From the NCBI GenBank assembly GCA_016719945.1, contig JADJYE010000030.1, positions 248,001 through 312,000 on the forward strand: 64,000 nt of DNA, written 5' to 3'. The translations under genes and the position numbers were made by a program. The notes below the pieces were generated by a model. The model did no database searches and was not told where the DNA came from. It saw only the letters and a list, made by a program, of their open reading frames with translations. The DNA comes from Polyangiaceae bacterium (lineage in GTDB: Bacteria > Myxococcota_A > Polyangia > Polyangiales > Polyangiaceae). Of the stretch, positions 25,285-34,557 are shown piece by piece (position 1 is the stretch's first letter; every line of letters begins with the position of its first letter).

Positions 25285-27048
25285 ATGGTTCTGTCGCGAG
25301 GCTTCCGGCATGGGCTCTTCGGGCGGTGGTTCGCGGCGACGGTGGCGGGCGCTTGCGCGCTCGGCGCCGCCTCCGAGGCCCACGCGCAGGACACGACCTT
25401 CAGCCTCGATCGGCTGAGGATCGGCGGCGCGCCGGACGACGGCATCGGCGTCTGGCGACCCGAGATGGCAGACGAGCCTCGCATCTACGGTCAGCTCGCG
25501 CTCGGGCTCTCGTGGAACCCGTTCCGCATCGAGCACCACATCGAGGACGAGAACCAGCGCCAGGCGGTCGCTGCCGTCAGCGGCGCGCCGGTGCGGCAGC
25601 AGCTCACCGCGTACATGGGGCTCGGCTTCGAGGTCTGGAAGCGCCTGGGCGTCAACGTCATGTTCCCGCTGACGCTGGTGCAGACGGGCAACCCGACGAA
25701 CGTCGCGGGCGTCCCCGCTGCCTCCGACGCCGTCGACGTCGCCCCCGTCGCGCCCGGCGACATGCGCTTCGAAGCGCGCGGCGTCATCGTCCGCACCACG
25801 AACGGGTTCTTCAAGCTCGGCGCCAACGCGGCGATCTGGGCGCCGAGCGGCAATGACAAGTCGTTCACCGGCGACAAGGGCGTCTCGGGCGATCTCGGCC
25901 TGGCGACGGAGCTCGACTGGAAGGACTTCATCCTCACCTTCGACACGGGCTTCCACCTGCGGCCCGAGTCGGGGGTGAACGACTTCGTCGTCGGCCACGA
26001 GTGGAACTACGGCGTGGCCGGCTTCCTGCCTTTCCGCGACGACATGATCCGCCTCGGCCTGTCGGTCTTCGGCTCCGTGCAAATGACCGGCGACGACGCG
26101 GCGAAGGTCGAGACCTCCCCCATCGAGTGGATGGCCGAGGCGCGCTTCGCGCTCGAGAAGAAGAAGCAGCTCTGGCTCAACGGCTTCGGCGGCTCACGCA
26201 TGACTCCGGGCTACGCGCCCGATTTTCGCACGGGCATCGCCTTCGGTGGCTGGGTGAACCTCATCGACAAGGAGCCGCCGTCCCCCAAGAAGGAGAAGAA
26301 GTTCGACACCTTCAACGACAAGCTCGACACCGACAAGGACGGCTACCCCGACCACATGGACCTATGCCCGACCGAGCCGGAGGACGGCAAGCCGCCCTTC
26401 CCGACCGACGGGTGTCCGGCGGAGTCGGATCGCGACGGGGACGGCATCCCCGATTATCGCGACAAGTGCCCCGACGAGAAGGAGGACTTCGACGGCGTCG
26501 ACGACAAGGACGGCTGCCCGGAGGACGACGCCGACAAGGACGGCATCGGGGACGCCAAAGACGACTGCCCGAAGGAGCCCGGCGAGCCGAGCACCGAGAA
26601 GGGCAAGAACGGGTGCCCCAAGTTCATTCGCCGCATCGAAGGGTCGACCGAGATCCAGGTCCTCAAGAAGGTCGAGTTCGAGTTCGGTAAGGCCACGCTC
26701 CGCCCCGACAGCTTCCCGATCCTCGACGAGGTCTACAAGCTGTTGGTGGCGAACCCGGAGATCAAGCTCTTGAGCATCGAGGGCCACACCGACAACGTCG
26801 GCTCCGACCAAGGCAACCTCTTGCTCTCGAAGAACCGCGCGAAATCGTGCCTCGACTACCTGATCAAGAAGGGCGTCGCGTCGAGCCGGCTCAGCAGCGA
26901 AGGGTTTGGCGAGGGCAAGCCGATCGAGACCAACGACACCGCCGAAGGGCGGGCAAAGAACCGCCGCACCGAGTTCCACATCCGCGACCAGGCCATCCCT
27001 GGGGTCGAGAGCGGCACGTCGCCGACCGGCCCCGTCCCCGGCCAGTGA
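25285..27048 (+). CDS. OmpA-family outer membrane protein with thrombospondin type 3 repeats
   Basis: 587 residues from ATG 25285. A signal peptide ends near SEAHA. An N-terminal beta-barrel-like region (about 30-330) is followed by three calcium-binding TSP3-type repeats (DTDKDGYPDHMDLCP, DRDGDGIPDYRDKCP, DADKDGIGDAKDDCP). The OmpA peptidoglycan-binding domain (about 465-580) follows, with SIEGHTDNVGSDQGNLLLS and NRRTEFHI. It links outer membrane and cell wall; the calcium repeats form a stiff spacer. The following small lipoprotein starts inside its stop codon. Confidence 0.92.
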   Translation: MVLSRGFRHGLFGRWFAATVAGACALGAASEAHAQDTTFSLDRLRIGGAPDDGIGVWRPEMADEPRIYGQLALGLSWNPFRIEHHIEDENQRQAVAAVSGAPVRQQLTAYMGLGFEVWKRLGVNVMFPLTLVQTGNPTNVAGVPAASDAVDVAPVAPGDMRFEARGVIVRTTNGFFKLGANAAIWAPSGNDKSFTGDKGVSGDLGLATELDWKDFILTFDTGFHLRPESGVNDFVVGHEWNYGVAGFLPFRDDMIRLGLSVFGSVQMTGDDAAKVETSPIEWMAEARFALEKKKQLWLNGFGGSRMTPGYAPDFRTGIAFGGWVNLIDKEPPSPKKEKKFDTFNDKLDTDKDGYPDHMDLCPTEPEDGKPPFPTDGCPAESDRDGDGIPDYRDKCPDEKEDFDGVDDKDGCPEDDADKDGIGDAKDDCPKEPGEPSTEKGKNGCPKFIRRIEGSTEIQVLKKVEFEFGKATLRPDSFPILDEVYKLLVANPEIKLLSIEGHTDNVGSDQGNLLLSKNRAKSCLDYLIKKGVASSRLSSEGFGEGKPIETNDTAEGRAKNRRTEFHIRDQAIPGVESGTSPTGPVPGQ

Positions 27049-27344
27049 AGCGCTTCGCGAGCGCCGCCGCCTTCGGTGCGCTCGCGGCGCTCGTCGCCTC
27101 GGGCTGCGCCAAGCCCGCGACGCAGAGCTACGAGTGTCGCTGCGAGTACACGACCGACACCGACGTGCCCGGCGTTCAAGACGTGCGTGTGTGCGCGGCC
27201 GAGGGTGAGGACCCCAAGCCGATCGCCGCAGAGTGCGCCACCGACCTCGGCGTCGGGCAGGTCGGCAGGTGCACCTGCCCCGAGGTGGCCGAGCCGTGCG
27301 ACGGCCCCAAGTGTGAGCAGGCCGCCGCGCGAGACGCTCGCTAG
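27045..27344 (+). CDS. Small Cys-rich lipoprotein
   Basis: 99 residues from GTG 27045, overlapping the upstream stop (GTGA). A signal peptide with lipobox VASGC (near residue 20) is followed by a compact domain with about nine cysteines (YECRCEYTT, GRCTCPEVAEPC, GPKCEQA). It is co-transcribed with the OmpA gene and probably an outer-membrane lipoprotein partner of it. No family is recognised. Confidence 0.7.
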   Translation: MKRFASAAAFGALAALVASGCAKPATQSYECRCEYTTDTDVPGVQDVRVCAAEGEDPKPIAAECATDLGVGQVGRCTCPEVAEPCDGPKCEQAAARDAR

Positions 27345-27351
27345 CAAGCGC

Positions 27352-28439
27352 TCAGGCGACGATCCCCTTGAAGCGCCGCAGGTACTCGACGAAGCGCGGG
27401 CTGACCGCGCGCGCGCCGAGCTCCTCGGGGCTGAGCGGTCCGCGGATCGGGGTGAAGCCCGGCTCACGCGCGTGCTCGGGCCAGTCGCGGTCGAGGATCG
27501 CGGCTCGCCCGACGGCGACGATATCGGCGCCGCGCGCGAGCAAGCTCGCCGCGTCCTCGGGGGTCCATACGCCGCCCGCCGCGACGATCCTGACCTCGCT
27601 CGGCAGCGCGCGCCTGAGCATCGACACGGCGTGCTCGGCCGGGTGCTTCGCCGTGTTTCTCGAGCCGTCCCACAGCGAGAGGTGAACGTAGTCCACCCCG
27701 TCGTCGGCCAGGCGCGCGGCGACCTCGATCGTCTCGTCGACATCGAGGCCCTTCGCGAGCCCGTAGTCCTCGGGAGACAAGCGGACCCCGACGATCGCCG
27801 GCCGAGGCAGCTCCTCGCGCACGCGTCTCGCCACGGCCCGGATGAGCCGCGCGCGCCCCTCGAGATCGCCCCCCCAACCGTCGGCGCGCGTGTTCATCGT
27901 GGCGCTCAAGAACTGGCTCAGCAGGTAGCCGTGGGCGCCGTGGATCTCGACGCCGTGGAAGCCGGCGCGACCCACGCGCGCCGCCGCCTGCCCGAACGCG
28001 TCCACGAAGCTGGGGAGCTCGTCGCTGGTCGCCGCGCGCGGCGGCTCGAAGCCGTCGCGCTCCTCGCTGAACGCCGTCGCTGAGACCGGCTGCACGCCGG
28101 TGAGGCGGGAGGGGCTCCGGGCCCCGCCGTGGTACAGCTGCGCGACGGCCAGCGCGCCCGCGGCCGAGATGGCGGCGGCGACCCGCGCGAGGCCGGGGAC
28201 GTGGCGCTCATCGAACGCGCCGAGCTGGCCAGCGAACCCTTGGCCGTCTCGAGCGACGTGGGCCGCGCACGTCGAGACCAGACCGAACCCGCCTCGAGCG
28301 CGCCGCGCAAGCCAGGCGAGCTCCTCGTCGGAGAGGTGCCGTCGTCGTGGCTCTGTTGGTTCGTGAGCGGGGCCAGGGCGACGCGGTTCTTCGTCGTCAC
28401 GCCCGACCGGAAGGTGAGCGGCTCGAACAGGCTCTGCAT
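27352..28439 (-). pseudogene. NADH:flavin oxidoreductase / Old Yellow Enzyme, frameshifted near 28336
   Basis: The first 35 residues (MQSLFEPLTFRSGVTTKNRV to QQSHDDGT) lie in one frame. The rest, beginning LSDEELAWLARRARGGFGLV, is in another. One extra C at 28334-28338 joins them into about 362 residues. The TIM-barrel FMN enzyme motifs follow: the HxxH substrate motif in VEIHGAHGYLLSQFLS, NTRADGWGG, and the FMN-phosphate loop GADIVAVGRAAI. The family reduces activated C=C bonds with NAD(P)H. The gene lies 12 bp below the Gre-like gene on the same strand. A sequencing indel is the simplest cause of the break. Confidence 0.82.
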
Positions 28440-28451
28440 GACGGCGATGTG

Positions 28452-28919
28452 TCAGCGAACGCCGGTCACCGTCAAGCTCCGGGTTCGCCCAGCCGCGCGC
28501 AGCTCGACGTCGTCTCCCGCCCGCTTGCCGAGCAGGGCCCGCCCGAGGGGGGAGCTCGGCGTCACGACCAACACGTCGCCCTCGAGCGCCGCCCCGCCGC
28601 CGCCTGGCGCGACGAGCAAGGTTCGCCCGCGCTCGTTCTCCTCGACGAGCACCAGCGCGCCGAGCGCGATCGGGTCGTCGTCGGTCAGGTCACGCACAGG
28701 CATCCCCTTGACGAGAGCGACCTCGCTGCGCAGCTCCGCGACCCGCCGAGCCTGCCCTCGCGCGAGGTACGACTGCTCCAGCGCCCGGGTGTCCTTGTCG
28801 TTCTCTGGGCGGTTCTCCTCGTGGGTCGCGCCCTCGTGCGTCGCCTCCTGTGAACGCTCGGCCACCAGGAGATCCGCACAGAGCCGCGCCACGAGCTGCG
28901 ACCTCAGCCGCGCCTTCAT
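28452..28919 (-). CDS. GreA/GreB-family transcription elongation factor-like protein
   Basis: 155 residues from ATG 28919, with AGGA five bases upstream; ATG 28925 is the alternative. An N-terminal helical hairpin region (coiled-coil-like, RALEQSYLARGQARRVAELR) is followed by a C-terminal beta domain with DDDPIALGALVLVEE and SSPLGRALLGKRAGDDVEL, the Gre C-terminal signature. Length matches Gre factors, which insert into the RNA polymerase secondary channel. The acidic fingertip of GreA/GreB is not clearly conserved, so it may be a Gre paralogue with a different effect. Confidence 0.75.
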   Translation of the reverse strand: MKARLRSQLVARLCADLLVAERSQEATHEGATHEENRPENDKDTRALEQSYLARGQARRVAELRSEVALVKGMPVRDLTDDDPIALGALVLVEENERGRTLLVAPGGGGAALEGDVLVVTPSSPLGRALLGKRAGDDVELRAAGRTRSLTVTGVR

Positions 28920-28979
28920 CGACATCCTGCCCACACGATCCGTACAGACGCCCCGATCCACATTCGATAAACCATAGTC

Positions 28980-29411
28980 GTGGCTCGAAAGAAGCGCCCC
29001 CACGTCGCGACCCCCGACGAAGTGCGAATCTCGCGCGACGGCGACTTCGCCATCATCGCCTACCACGACGAGACGATCGAGACGACGCAGTACCGTGTCG
29101 GGTCCGATCGGCTCACGCGCATGACCGACGAAGATATCCTCGCGCTTTGGAACGCCGGGCTCGCGACGGCGATCGACGACGTGACGCGCTCGCGCCGAGA
29201 CATGCGCGCGCTGCTGTCCGACGACGGCACCTTGCACGGCACCGTCGAGTCCTACCCCAACGCGCCGAATCAGCCATTTTTTCGCGTCGGTCAGCGCATG
29301 TACACCGCGATGGAGCTCGCGCACCTGCTCGGCGGCTACGTCGCCAGCGAGGTCATCGTGACCATCGTCCCGGGCTCGGGGCCTGCGAGCGAGCCTCCGC
29401 GGCCGCGCTGA
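28980..29411 (+). CDS. Conserved hypothetical protein
   Basis: 143 residues from GTG 28980, 60 bp from the divergent Gre-like gene. The basic start MARKKRPHVATPDEVRIS is followed by a soluble mixed alpha/beta body (FAIIAYHDETIETTQYRVG, DILALWNAGLATAIDD). There is no signal peptide, membrane helix or catalytic motif. I do not recognise the family. It converges on the ketosynthase gene. Confidence 0.6.
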   Translation: MARKKRPHVATPDEVRISRDGDFAIIAYHDETIETTQYRVGSDRLTRMTDEDILALWNAGLATAIDDVTRSRRDMRALLSDDGTLHGTVESYPNAPNQPFFRVGQRMYTAMELAHLLGGYVASEVIVTIVPGSGPASEPPRPR

Positions 29412-29448
29412 GGGTTGCCTTCCCGTGGCGTCTTCCGCTTCCGCGGAA

Positions 29449-30729
29449 CTACGTCACGCGCGAAAGGACGAGCGCGCAGTTGTGTCCGCCGAACCCGGCC
29501 GAGACCTTCAGCGCGTAGCGGAGATCCGCCGGACGCGCGGTTCGGACGAGGTCTAGCTCGAGCTCGTCGCCCAGCTCGTCGACGTTGATCGAGGGGTGCA
29601 TCACCTGGTCGCGCAGGGTGAGCGCCGTGACCGCAGCCTCGACGCCGCCGGCGCCTCCTAGCAGGTGTCCGAGCATCGACTTGGTCGCGCTCATCGGGAT
29701 CGTCGCGAGGCGCTCTCGGAACACCTCCTTGAGCGCCAGGTATTCGGCCACGTCGCCCTGGGTCGTGCTCGTCGCGTGCGGGTTGATGTAGCCAACGTCT
29801 CCCGGCCCGATCCCTGCGCGCGCCAGCGCTCGCTCGATCGCGAGACGGAGCCCCACGCCCCCGGAGTGCGGCCGAGTCAGGTGCTCGCCGTCGGTCGTCA
29901 TCCCGAAGCCGGCGACGACCGCGATCGGCTTGGCGCCCCGCCTGTTCGCGCTCTCCTCGGCCTCGAGCACGAGCGCTCCGGCGCCCTCGCCCATGACGAA
30001 CCCGGTCCGCTTCTTGTCGAACGGGCGGCTGGTCTTGGTCGGGTCTCCGTCCACGCTGCGGCCGAGCGCGCGGGCGTTGCCGAAGCCTGCGACGGTGTTG
30101 AGGCGAGTCGCCGCCTCGCTGCCCCCGACGACCATCACGTCGGCCTCGCCCGCCTCGATCATCAGCGCGCCGGTCGCCACGGAGTGGGTCCCGGTCGCGC
30201 ACGCGCTCGCGATGTTGTAGCTCGGCCCCATGAAGCCGTAGCGCATCGACACGAGCGCCGAGACGATGTTGAGCATCACCGCGGGGATGAAGAACGGCGA
30301 CACCGCGCGCGGCCCGCGCTCTGCGCTCTTCATGATCTGCTGCTCGAAGATGTCCACCGCGCCCTGGCCGGTCGACATCAGGCAGCCGATCTGCGACGGA
30401 TCGACGGGGAGCCTGGAGCCGCCGGGGCCGGGGACCTCGTCCTCGGGCTTTGGGTGGTCGAGCCCGGCCATCCTCAGGGCCTCGATCGCCGCGCCGAGGG
30501 CGAAGGGGACCACGCGCCCGTAGATCTCGGCCTCCTTGTTCGAGAGGAAGGCCCGGGGGTCATAGCCCTTCACCATGGCGGCGACGTCCGACCGCAACTT
30601 GTCGGTCGGGAAGTCCTCGATGAAGCCGACGCCGGAGCGTCCGGCGCGAAGCGCCGCCCAGGTCGACTCCGCGTCGTGCCCGAGCGGCGTCACCATGCCC
30701 ACGCCCGTCACCACCACGCGCCGTCTCAT
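29449..30729 (-). CDS. Beta-ketoacyl-ACP synthase II (FabF-type ketosynthase)
   Basis: 426 residues, the usual KAS II length. The Cys-His-His active site is complete: Cys in NIASACATGTHSV, His in INPHATSTTQGD and His with Lys in SATKSMLGHLLGGAGG; the end is GFGGHNCALVL. The enzyme condenses malonyl-ACP with acyl-ACP to extend the chain by two carbons. It is the last of five co-directional genes (FAAL, methyltransferase, ACP, desaturase, KS), 25 bp below the desaturase. This placement suggests a dedicated elongation step rather than housekeeping FabF. Confidence 0.92.
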   Translation of the reverse strand: MRRRVVVTGVGMVTPLGHDAESTWAALRAGRSGVGFIEDFPTDKLRSDVAAMVKGYDPRAFLSNKEAEIYGRVVPFALGAAIEALRMAGLDHPKPEDEVPGPGGSRLPVDPSQIGCLMSTGQGAVDIFEQQIMKSAERGPRAVSPFFIPAVMLNIVSALVSMRYGFMGPSYNIASACATGTHSVATGALMIEAGEADVMVVGGSEAATRLNTVAGFGNARALGRSVDGDPTKTSRPFDKKRTGFVMGEGAGALVLEAEESANRRGAKPIAVVAGFGMTTDGEHLTRPHSGGVGLRLAIERALARAGIGPGDVGYINPHATSTTQGDVAEYLALKEVFRERLATIPMSATKSMLGHLLGGAGGVEAAVTALTLRDQVMHPSINVDELGDELELDLVRTARPADLRYALKVSAGFGGHNCALVLSRVT

Positions 30730-30754
30730 CTTCGCTCCTGCCCGTCGGCCGCGC

Positions 30755-31582
30755 TCACGCGACCGACGCCTCCGGGGTCAGCTCGGGTCGCGTCGAGCGC
30801 GTCCGCTCACATACGGCGCGCGCGAGCGTCAGCTCACGACGCGTGACCCCGAGCTTGCGCAGCAGCGGCGCGTACACCCGCTGAATGAACACCCCGCGAT
30901 CGATCCCCGCCTCGCGGACGGCCGTCATCCGCTCCTCGTAGTCGGACAAGAGCAGCTCCCCAGGGGTCACGAACCGCTCGACCACGGCCGTCATGTCGGC
31001 GATCGTGCCTTCGCGATCGGCGTCGAGGTAGAGCCGGGTCGCGGCCTCGAAGAAGCGCGCGTGGGCGATCTCGTCGCGCGCCGCAAAATCGTAGATCGTC
31101 CGCAAGCACTCGTCGCCCGCCGCGCGCGCGAGCTCTCGGTGCTTCGCGTACGTCACGAAGCTCGCCATCTCCTGGATCGCCCCATAGAAGATCAGCTGAC
31201 GCCCTGTCGTGAACGGGACCTCAGCCGGCGCCGCTCGCGTGCGCAGCTCCAGCAAGGACAGCTGCTCCTGCGTGCGGTGCCCAGCCCGGACGAGCCACTC
31301 GGAGAGCGCCAGCTGGTGGCGTGACTTCTCGTACGCCCACGCCGCGATGTACCCGGTCGGCATCGGCGCAGATCTCGCTGCCATCAGGGCCGTCGCGACG
31401 AACTCCGGCAGCGCGGCGTGCATGCAGAAGAAGGTCTCGGCCGAGCTGACCACGTTCGCCGGCACCGCGGCTCGCCCACGCTCCCAGGGAACGTCTTCGA
31501 ACACGCTCCAGCGGCGCTCCCGCTCGGCTTTCTCGAACGCGCTCCGATAGAGCTCGTGCAGGCGCGAGTTCAGATCGCTCAC
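30755..31582 (-). CDS. Soluble diiron acyl-ACP desaturase-like protein
   Basis: 275 residues from GTG 31582, preceded by AGGG. The helical body carries the spaced carboxylate/His motifs of the ferritin-like acyl-ACP desaturase family: Glu in SSAETFFCMHAALPEF, EKSRHQLALSEW, IQEMASFVTYAKH, and DEIAHARFFEAATRLYL. These bind two irons that activate O2. The family introduces a cis double bond into an ACP-bound acyl chain. Adjacency to an ACP and a FAAL supports an ACP-tethered substrate. The first ExxH is EKSRH rather than the canonical EENRH, so a related diiron oxygenase activity is possible. Confidence 0.78.
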   Translation of the reverse strand: MSDLNSRLHELYRSAFEKAERERRWSVFEDVPWERGRAAVPANVVSSAETFFCMHAALPEFVATALMAARSAPMPTGYIAAWAYEKSRHQLALSEWLVRAGHRTQEQLSLLELRTRAAPAEVPFTTGRQLIFYGAIQEMASFVTYAKHRELARAAGDECLRTIYDFAARDEIAHARFFEAATRLYLDADREGTIADMTAVVERFVTPGELLLSDYEERMTAVREAGIDRGVFIQRVYAPLLRKLGVTRRELTLARAVCERTRSTRPELTPEASVA

Positions 31583-31646
31583 TGTCCGGTCCCTCGGCGT
31601 TGGGCTGGTCGTGCCCGCGGCGCCAGCGGCGCGCGGGCTCGGGCCT

Positions 31647-31892
31647 TCAGGCGTTCGCGCGCGCCTCGACTTTGCGGACCAGGTCCCCGACCGTGCGGAT
31701 CTCGACGAGATCTTCGTCGGGGATCATCACGCCCAGCTCGCTCTCCATCTCACCGACGATTTGCATCATCGACAGCGAGTCGATGCCGAGCTCGGTGATG
31801 ACCGACTCCCTCGTCACGTGGTCGAACGCGCGCTTGTCGACGCGCGCCGCGACGGTCTTGAACATCACCAGGAGATCTTGGTTCGTGCTCAT
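31647..31892 (-). CDS. Acyl carrier protein
   Basis: 81 residues. The 4'-phosphopantetheine attachment serine is in ELGIDSLSMMQIVGEMES (about residue 38), within the usual four-helix ACP pattern. It lies 16 bp below the methyltransferase and is the natural acceptor for acyl groups activated by the FAAL two genes upstream and the carrier for the desaturase downstream. It is separate from the fab cluster, so it is probably a dedicated pathway ACP. Confidence 0.92.
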   Translation of the reverse strand: MSTNQDLLVMFKTVAARVDKRAFDHVTRESVITELGIDSLSMMQIVGEMESELGVMIPDEDLVEIRTVGDLVRKVEARANA

Positions 31893-31908
31893 GAATGGTC
31901 TCTTTGGA

Positions 31909-32766
31909 TCAGCCGTCGATGCGGCGGAGCTCGTACTGCGCCAGGGAGCTGTAGTGCTTGTCGAACGCCATCACGCACGTCTCGAGGTAGCGCTCGTAAT
32001 CGAGGAACAGCTTGTCGCTCCACTTCTCCCGGATGGTCTTTTCGTTCAGCCGCAGTCGCCGGAGCCACTCGCCCGTGGTCTTGCCGTAGTGCTCGCGGCG
32101 CGAGTTTACCTGCATGACCTCGTAGTAAGGGTTCACCGCGGCGATGATGTCTTCCATGCGCGGGTTGAGGCCGCCCGGGAAGATGTTGTGCGTGACCCAG
32201 AAGATGTCCTCGAGGTCCTTGCCTCGGCGGGGCGTCCGGTTGCGCAGGATGGTCTGCAGGCCGAACCATGAGCCCGGGGTCGTCATCTCCCAGACCTTCT
32301 TGAAGAACTGACGATAGATGTCGATCGCCTTGCCCTCGCGCGCCTCGGCTGGCGAGCAGAGGTGGTCCATCATGCAGATCGAGATCACGGCGTCGAACTT
32401 CTTCTCCGGCTGCCAGGTTCGAAAGTCGTTGGCGACGACGTTCACCCCAGGGATCTTGCGAGCGTTGACCTCGTTGGCCATCGCGGTCGACAGCGTGATC
32501 CCCACCGCCTCCTTGGCCTTGCGCGTCGTCGCAACGTACTCGAGGCAAGCGCCCCACCCGCAGCCGATGTCGAGCACACGTTTTTCCGGCGTGACCTTCG
32601 CGAAGTCGGAGAGGATCTTCAGCTTGTTGAGCTGCGCCGCCTCGAGCGACTGCGTGGGCGACTCGTAGACGGCGCACGTGTAGTTCATGCGCTCGTCGAG
32701 CCACAACCGGAAGAACTCGTTCGAGACGTCGTAGCTGACTTCGACGTCCGCCTTACTGGATCCCAT
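31909..32766 (-). CDS. SAM-dependent methyltransferase, cyclopropane-fatty-acid-synthase family
   Basis: 285 residues. N-terminal YDVSNEFFRLWLDERMNYTCA is the CFA-synthase/mycolic-methyltransferase signature, and the SAM loop VLDIGCGWGACLEYVAT follows near residue 65. The family adds a methylene or methyl group across a cis double bond of a fatty chain. The desaturase in the same operon could provide that double bond. Some usual CFA-synthase active-site residues cannot be verified by eye. The 3' end of the FAAL gene overlaps its start by 14 bp. Confidence 0.85.
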   Translation of the reverse strand: MGSSKADVEVSYDVSNEFFRLWLDERMNYTCAVYESPTQSLEAAQLNKLKILSDFAKVTPEKRVLDIGCGWGACLEYVATTRKAKEAVGITLSTAMANEVNARKIPGVNVVANDFRTWQPEKKFDAVISICMMDHLCSPAEAREGKAIDIYRQFFKKVWEMTTPGSWFGLQTILRNRTPRRGKDLEDIFWVTHNIFPGGLNPRMEDIIAAVNPYYEVMQVNSRREHYGKTTGEWLRRLRLNEKTIREKWSDKLFLDYERYLETCVMAFDKHYSSLAQYELRRIDG

Positions 32767-34531
32767 CGCTCGCCTCCGGCCTTTGATAGGCGCTCTCTCG
32801 GTTCATCGCGGGCTCTCGCGCCAGGGCAGACGGGGGCAGGGAGTCCGCCTTCGAATCCGCGTCGGTCAAAAACTCCAGATCGCCGAGGGTCAGGCGGCGC
32901 TTCGCCTCTCGGCGCCGAACCTTGCCGCTCGAGGTCTTCGGCAACGTGCCGCGCCTGATGAGGTGGACCTCGCTCGGCACGATGCCGACCTCGGCGCGCA
33001 CGAGCTGGACGATCTGCGTGATGACCTCGGCCATGGTGCCCGCCCGCGGGCCCAGCTTCGCCTCGGCGACGATCACGCAGCGCTCGGCGCCGGAGTCATC
33101 GAGGTCGGCGAACGCGACGCACTGGCCGTCCCGGACGCCGGGCGCGCGGGAGACGACGGCCTCGATGTCCTGCGGGTAGTAGTTCTTTCCGTTGATGATG
33201 ATGAGGTCCTTGGCGCGGCCGCAGATGAAGACCTCGCCGTCGGCCACGTAGCCGAGATCGCCTGTCCTCAGCCAGCCGCCGCCGAACGTCTCTTCGGTCG
33301 CGTCTGCGTCGCCGTAGTACCCGCGCGTCACGCTCGGGCCCGTCACCCAGATCTCGCCGACGTGGCGCTCCGGGAGGGCCTCGCCGCGCGAGCCGGCGAT
33401 CTTCAGATCGTGGCCCGGGAAGGGGCGCCCGCACGCGACCAGCTCCATCGTCTTCGGCTCGCGAGCGTCCTCGGCGGGCGGCCGCGCGACGCCGGCGCGC
33501 ATCGCCTCGACGTCCAGCACGTCGGTCTTGAGCGACTTCGCCATGTCCCAGAAGGTGATGGCGAGCGTCGCCTCGGCCATGCCGTAGCTCGGCAGCACGC
33601 TCGTCGGCGCGAGACCGTTCGGGGCGAAGCGCGAGAGGAAGGCGCGCAGGACGTCGGCCTGGATGGGCTCTGCGCCGCAGCCGAGGGCGCGCATGCAGGA
33701 CAGGTCCCAGCCCTTCGACTGCCCGTCGGTGATCGCCCGAGCCGCCAGCGCGTACGCGAAGTTGGGGGCGAAGGTGATGGTGCCGCGGAAGCGGTGGATG
33801 GCGTCGAGCCAGATCGACGGGCGGCGGATGAAGGCCATCGTCGGCAGGAACATCACCTGCACGAGCGTGTACAGCGGCGCCACGACGAAGCCGATGAGGC
33901 CCATGTCGTGGTACAGCGGCAGCCAGCTCACGCCCCGGTCCTCTGGGGTGGACTTGAGCCCGTCGACCATGATCGCGTGGGCGTTGGCCGCGAGGTTGCC
34001 GAACGTCACCATCACGCCCTTGGGCTTCGAGGTGCTGCCGCTCGTGAACTGGAGGAACGCGAGGTCGTCGAGGCTGACGGGCGGCGGCGGGTCGGCGCGC
34101 TCCGGATCTCCGTGCACGTCCGCCTCGACGAGGACCTTGGCGTCGGACGCGACGTTCGACGCGAGCATCTCCCGGAGCGAGGCGCTCGTGATCAGCACGC
34201 GCGCGCCGCTCGCCGAGAGGATGTGCCGCACGGTGTCTCCGTACGCCTCGAGCTTGGCGAGGGTCTGCGGCGGGTACATCGGGACGGCCACGAGCCCTGC
34301 CGTGAGGCAGGCCATGAAGGTCAGGACGAACTCGTCAGGCTCCGGCAAGACGAGGGCGACGCGATCGCCCTTCTTCAAGCCGAGGGCGAGCAGAGCCTGG
34401 GCACGCTGGCAGGCGGTCTTCCAGAGCGCTGGGAACGACACCCTGCGCTCCTCTCCGTCGGCTCGCATGAAGGTCACGGCTCGGTCTGCGTGGACCGCGT
34501 TCTCCTGGAGTACCTGGACGAAAGTTCGCAT
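32753..34531 (-). CDS. Fatty acyl-AMP ligase (FAAL)
   Basis: 592 residues from ATG 34531; longer in-frame starts run into the promoter. Adenylation motifs are FLQFTSGSTSKPKGVMV (about 159-175), VSWLPLYHDMGLIG, LPSYGMAEATLA, GWLRTGDLGYV and RAKDLIIINGKNYYPQDIE. HDMGLIG and YPQDIE are typical of FAALs, which form acyl-AMP and load it on an ACP rather than CoA. The C-terminal lysine lies in LPKTSSGKVRR. It heads the lipid operon and so probably commits a free fatty acid to the ACP encoded two genes downstream. There is no Shine-Dalgarno sequence; an 18-bp palindrome sits 3 bp before the ATG. Confidence 0.92.
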   Translation of the reverse strand: MRTFVQVLQENAVHADRAVTFMRADGEERRVSFPALWKTACQRAQALLALGLKKGDRVALVLPEPDEFVLTFMACLTAGLVAVPMYPPQTLAKLEAYGDTVRHILSASGARVLITSASLREMLASNVASDAKVLVEADVHGDPERADPPPPVSLDDLAFLQFTSGSTSKPKGVMVTFGNLAANAHAIMVDGLKSTPEDRGVSWLPLYHDMGLIGFVVAPLYTLVQVMFLPTMAFIRRPSIWLDAIHRFRGTITFAPNFAYALAARAITDGQSKGWDLSCMRALGCGAEPIQADVLRAFLSRFAPNGLAPTSVLPSYGMAEATLAITFWDMAKSLKTDVLDVEAMRAGVARPPAEDAREPKTMELVACGRPFPGHDLKIAGSRGEALPERHVGEIWVTGPSVTRGYYGDADATEETFGGGWLRTGDLGYVADGEVFICGRAKDLIIINGKNYYPQDIEAVVSRAPGVRDGQCVAFADLDDSGAERCVIVAEAKLGPRAGTMAEVITQIVQLVRAEVGIVPSEVHLIRRGTLPKTSSGKVRRREAKRRLTLGDLEFLTDADSKADSLPPSALAREPAMNRESAYQRPEASDGIQ

Positions 34532-34534
34532 AGT

Positions 34535-34552
34535 GTGTCGAAGGTTCGACAC
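34535..34552. promoter_or_regulatory. Perfect inverted repeat at start of FAAL operon
   Basis: GTGTCGAA-GG-TTCGACAC: perfect 8-bp arms with a 2-bp centre. It begins 3 bp upstream of the FAAL start codon and overlaps the likely transcription start, the usual place of a repressor operator. As RNA it would be a hairpin covering the place of the ribosome binding site. Confidence 0.65.
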
Positions 34553-34557
34553 CGACG

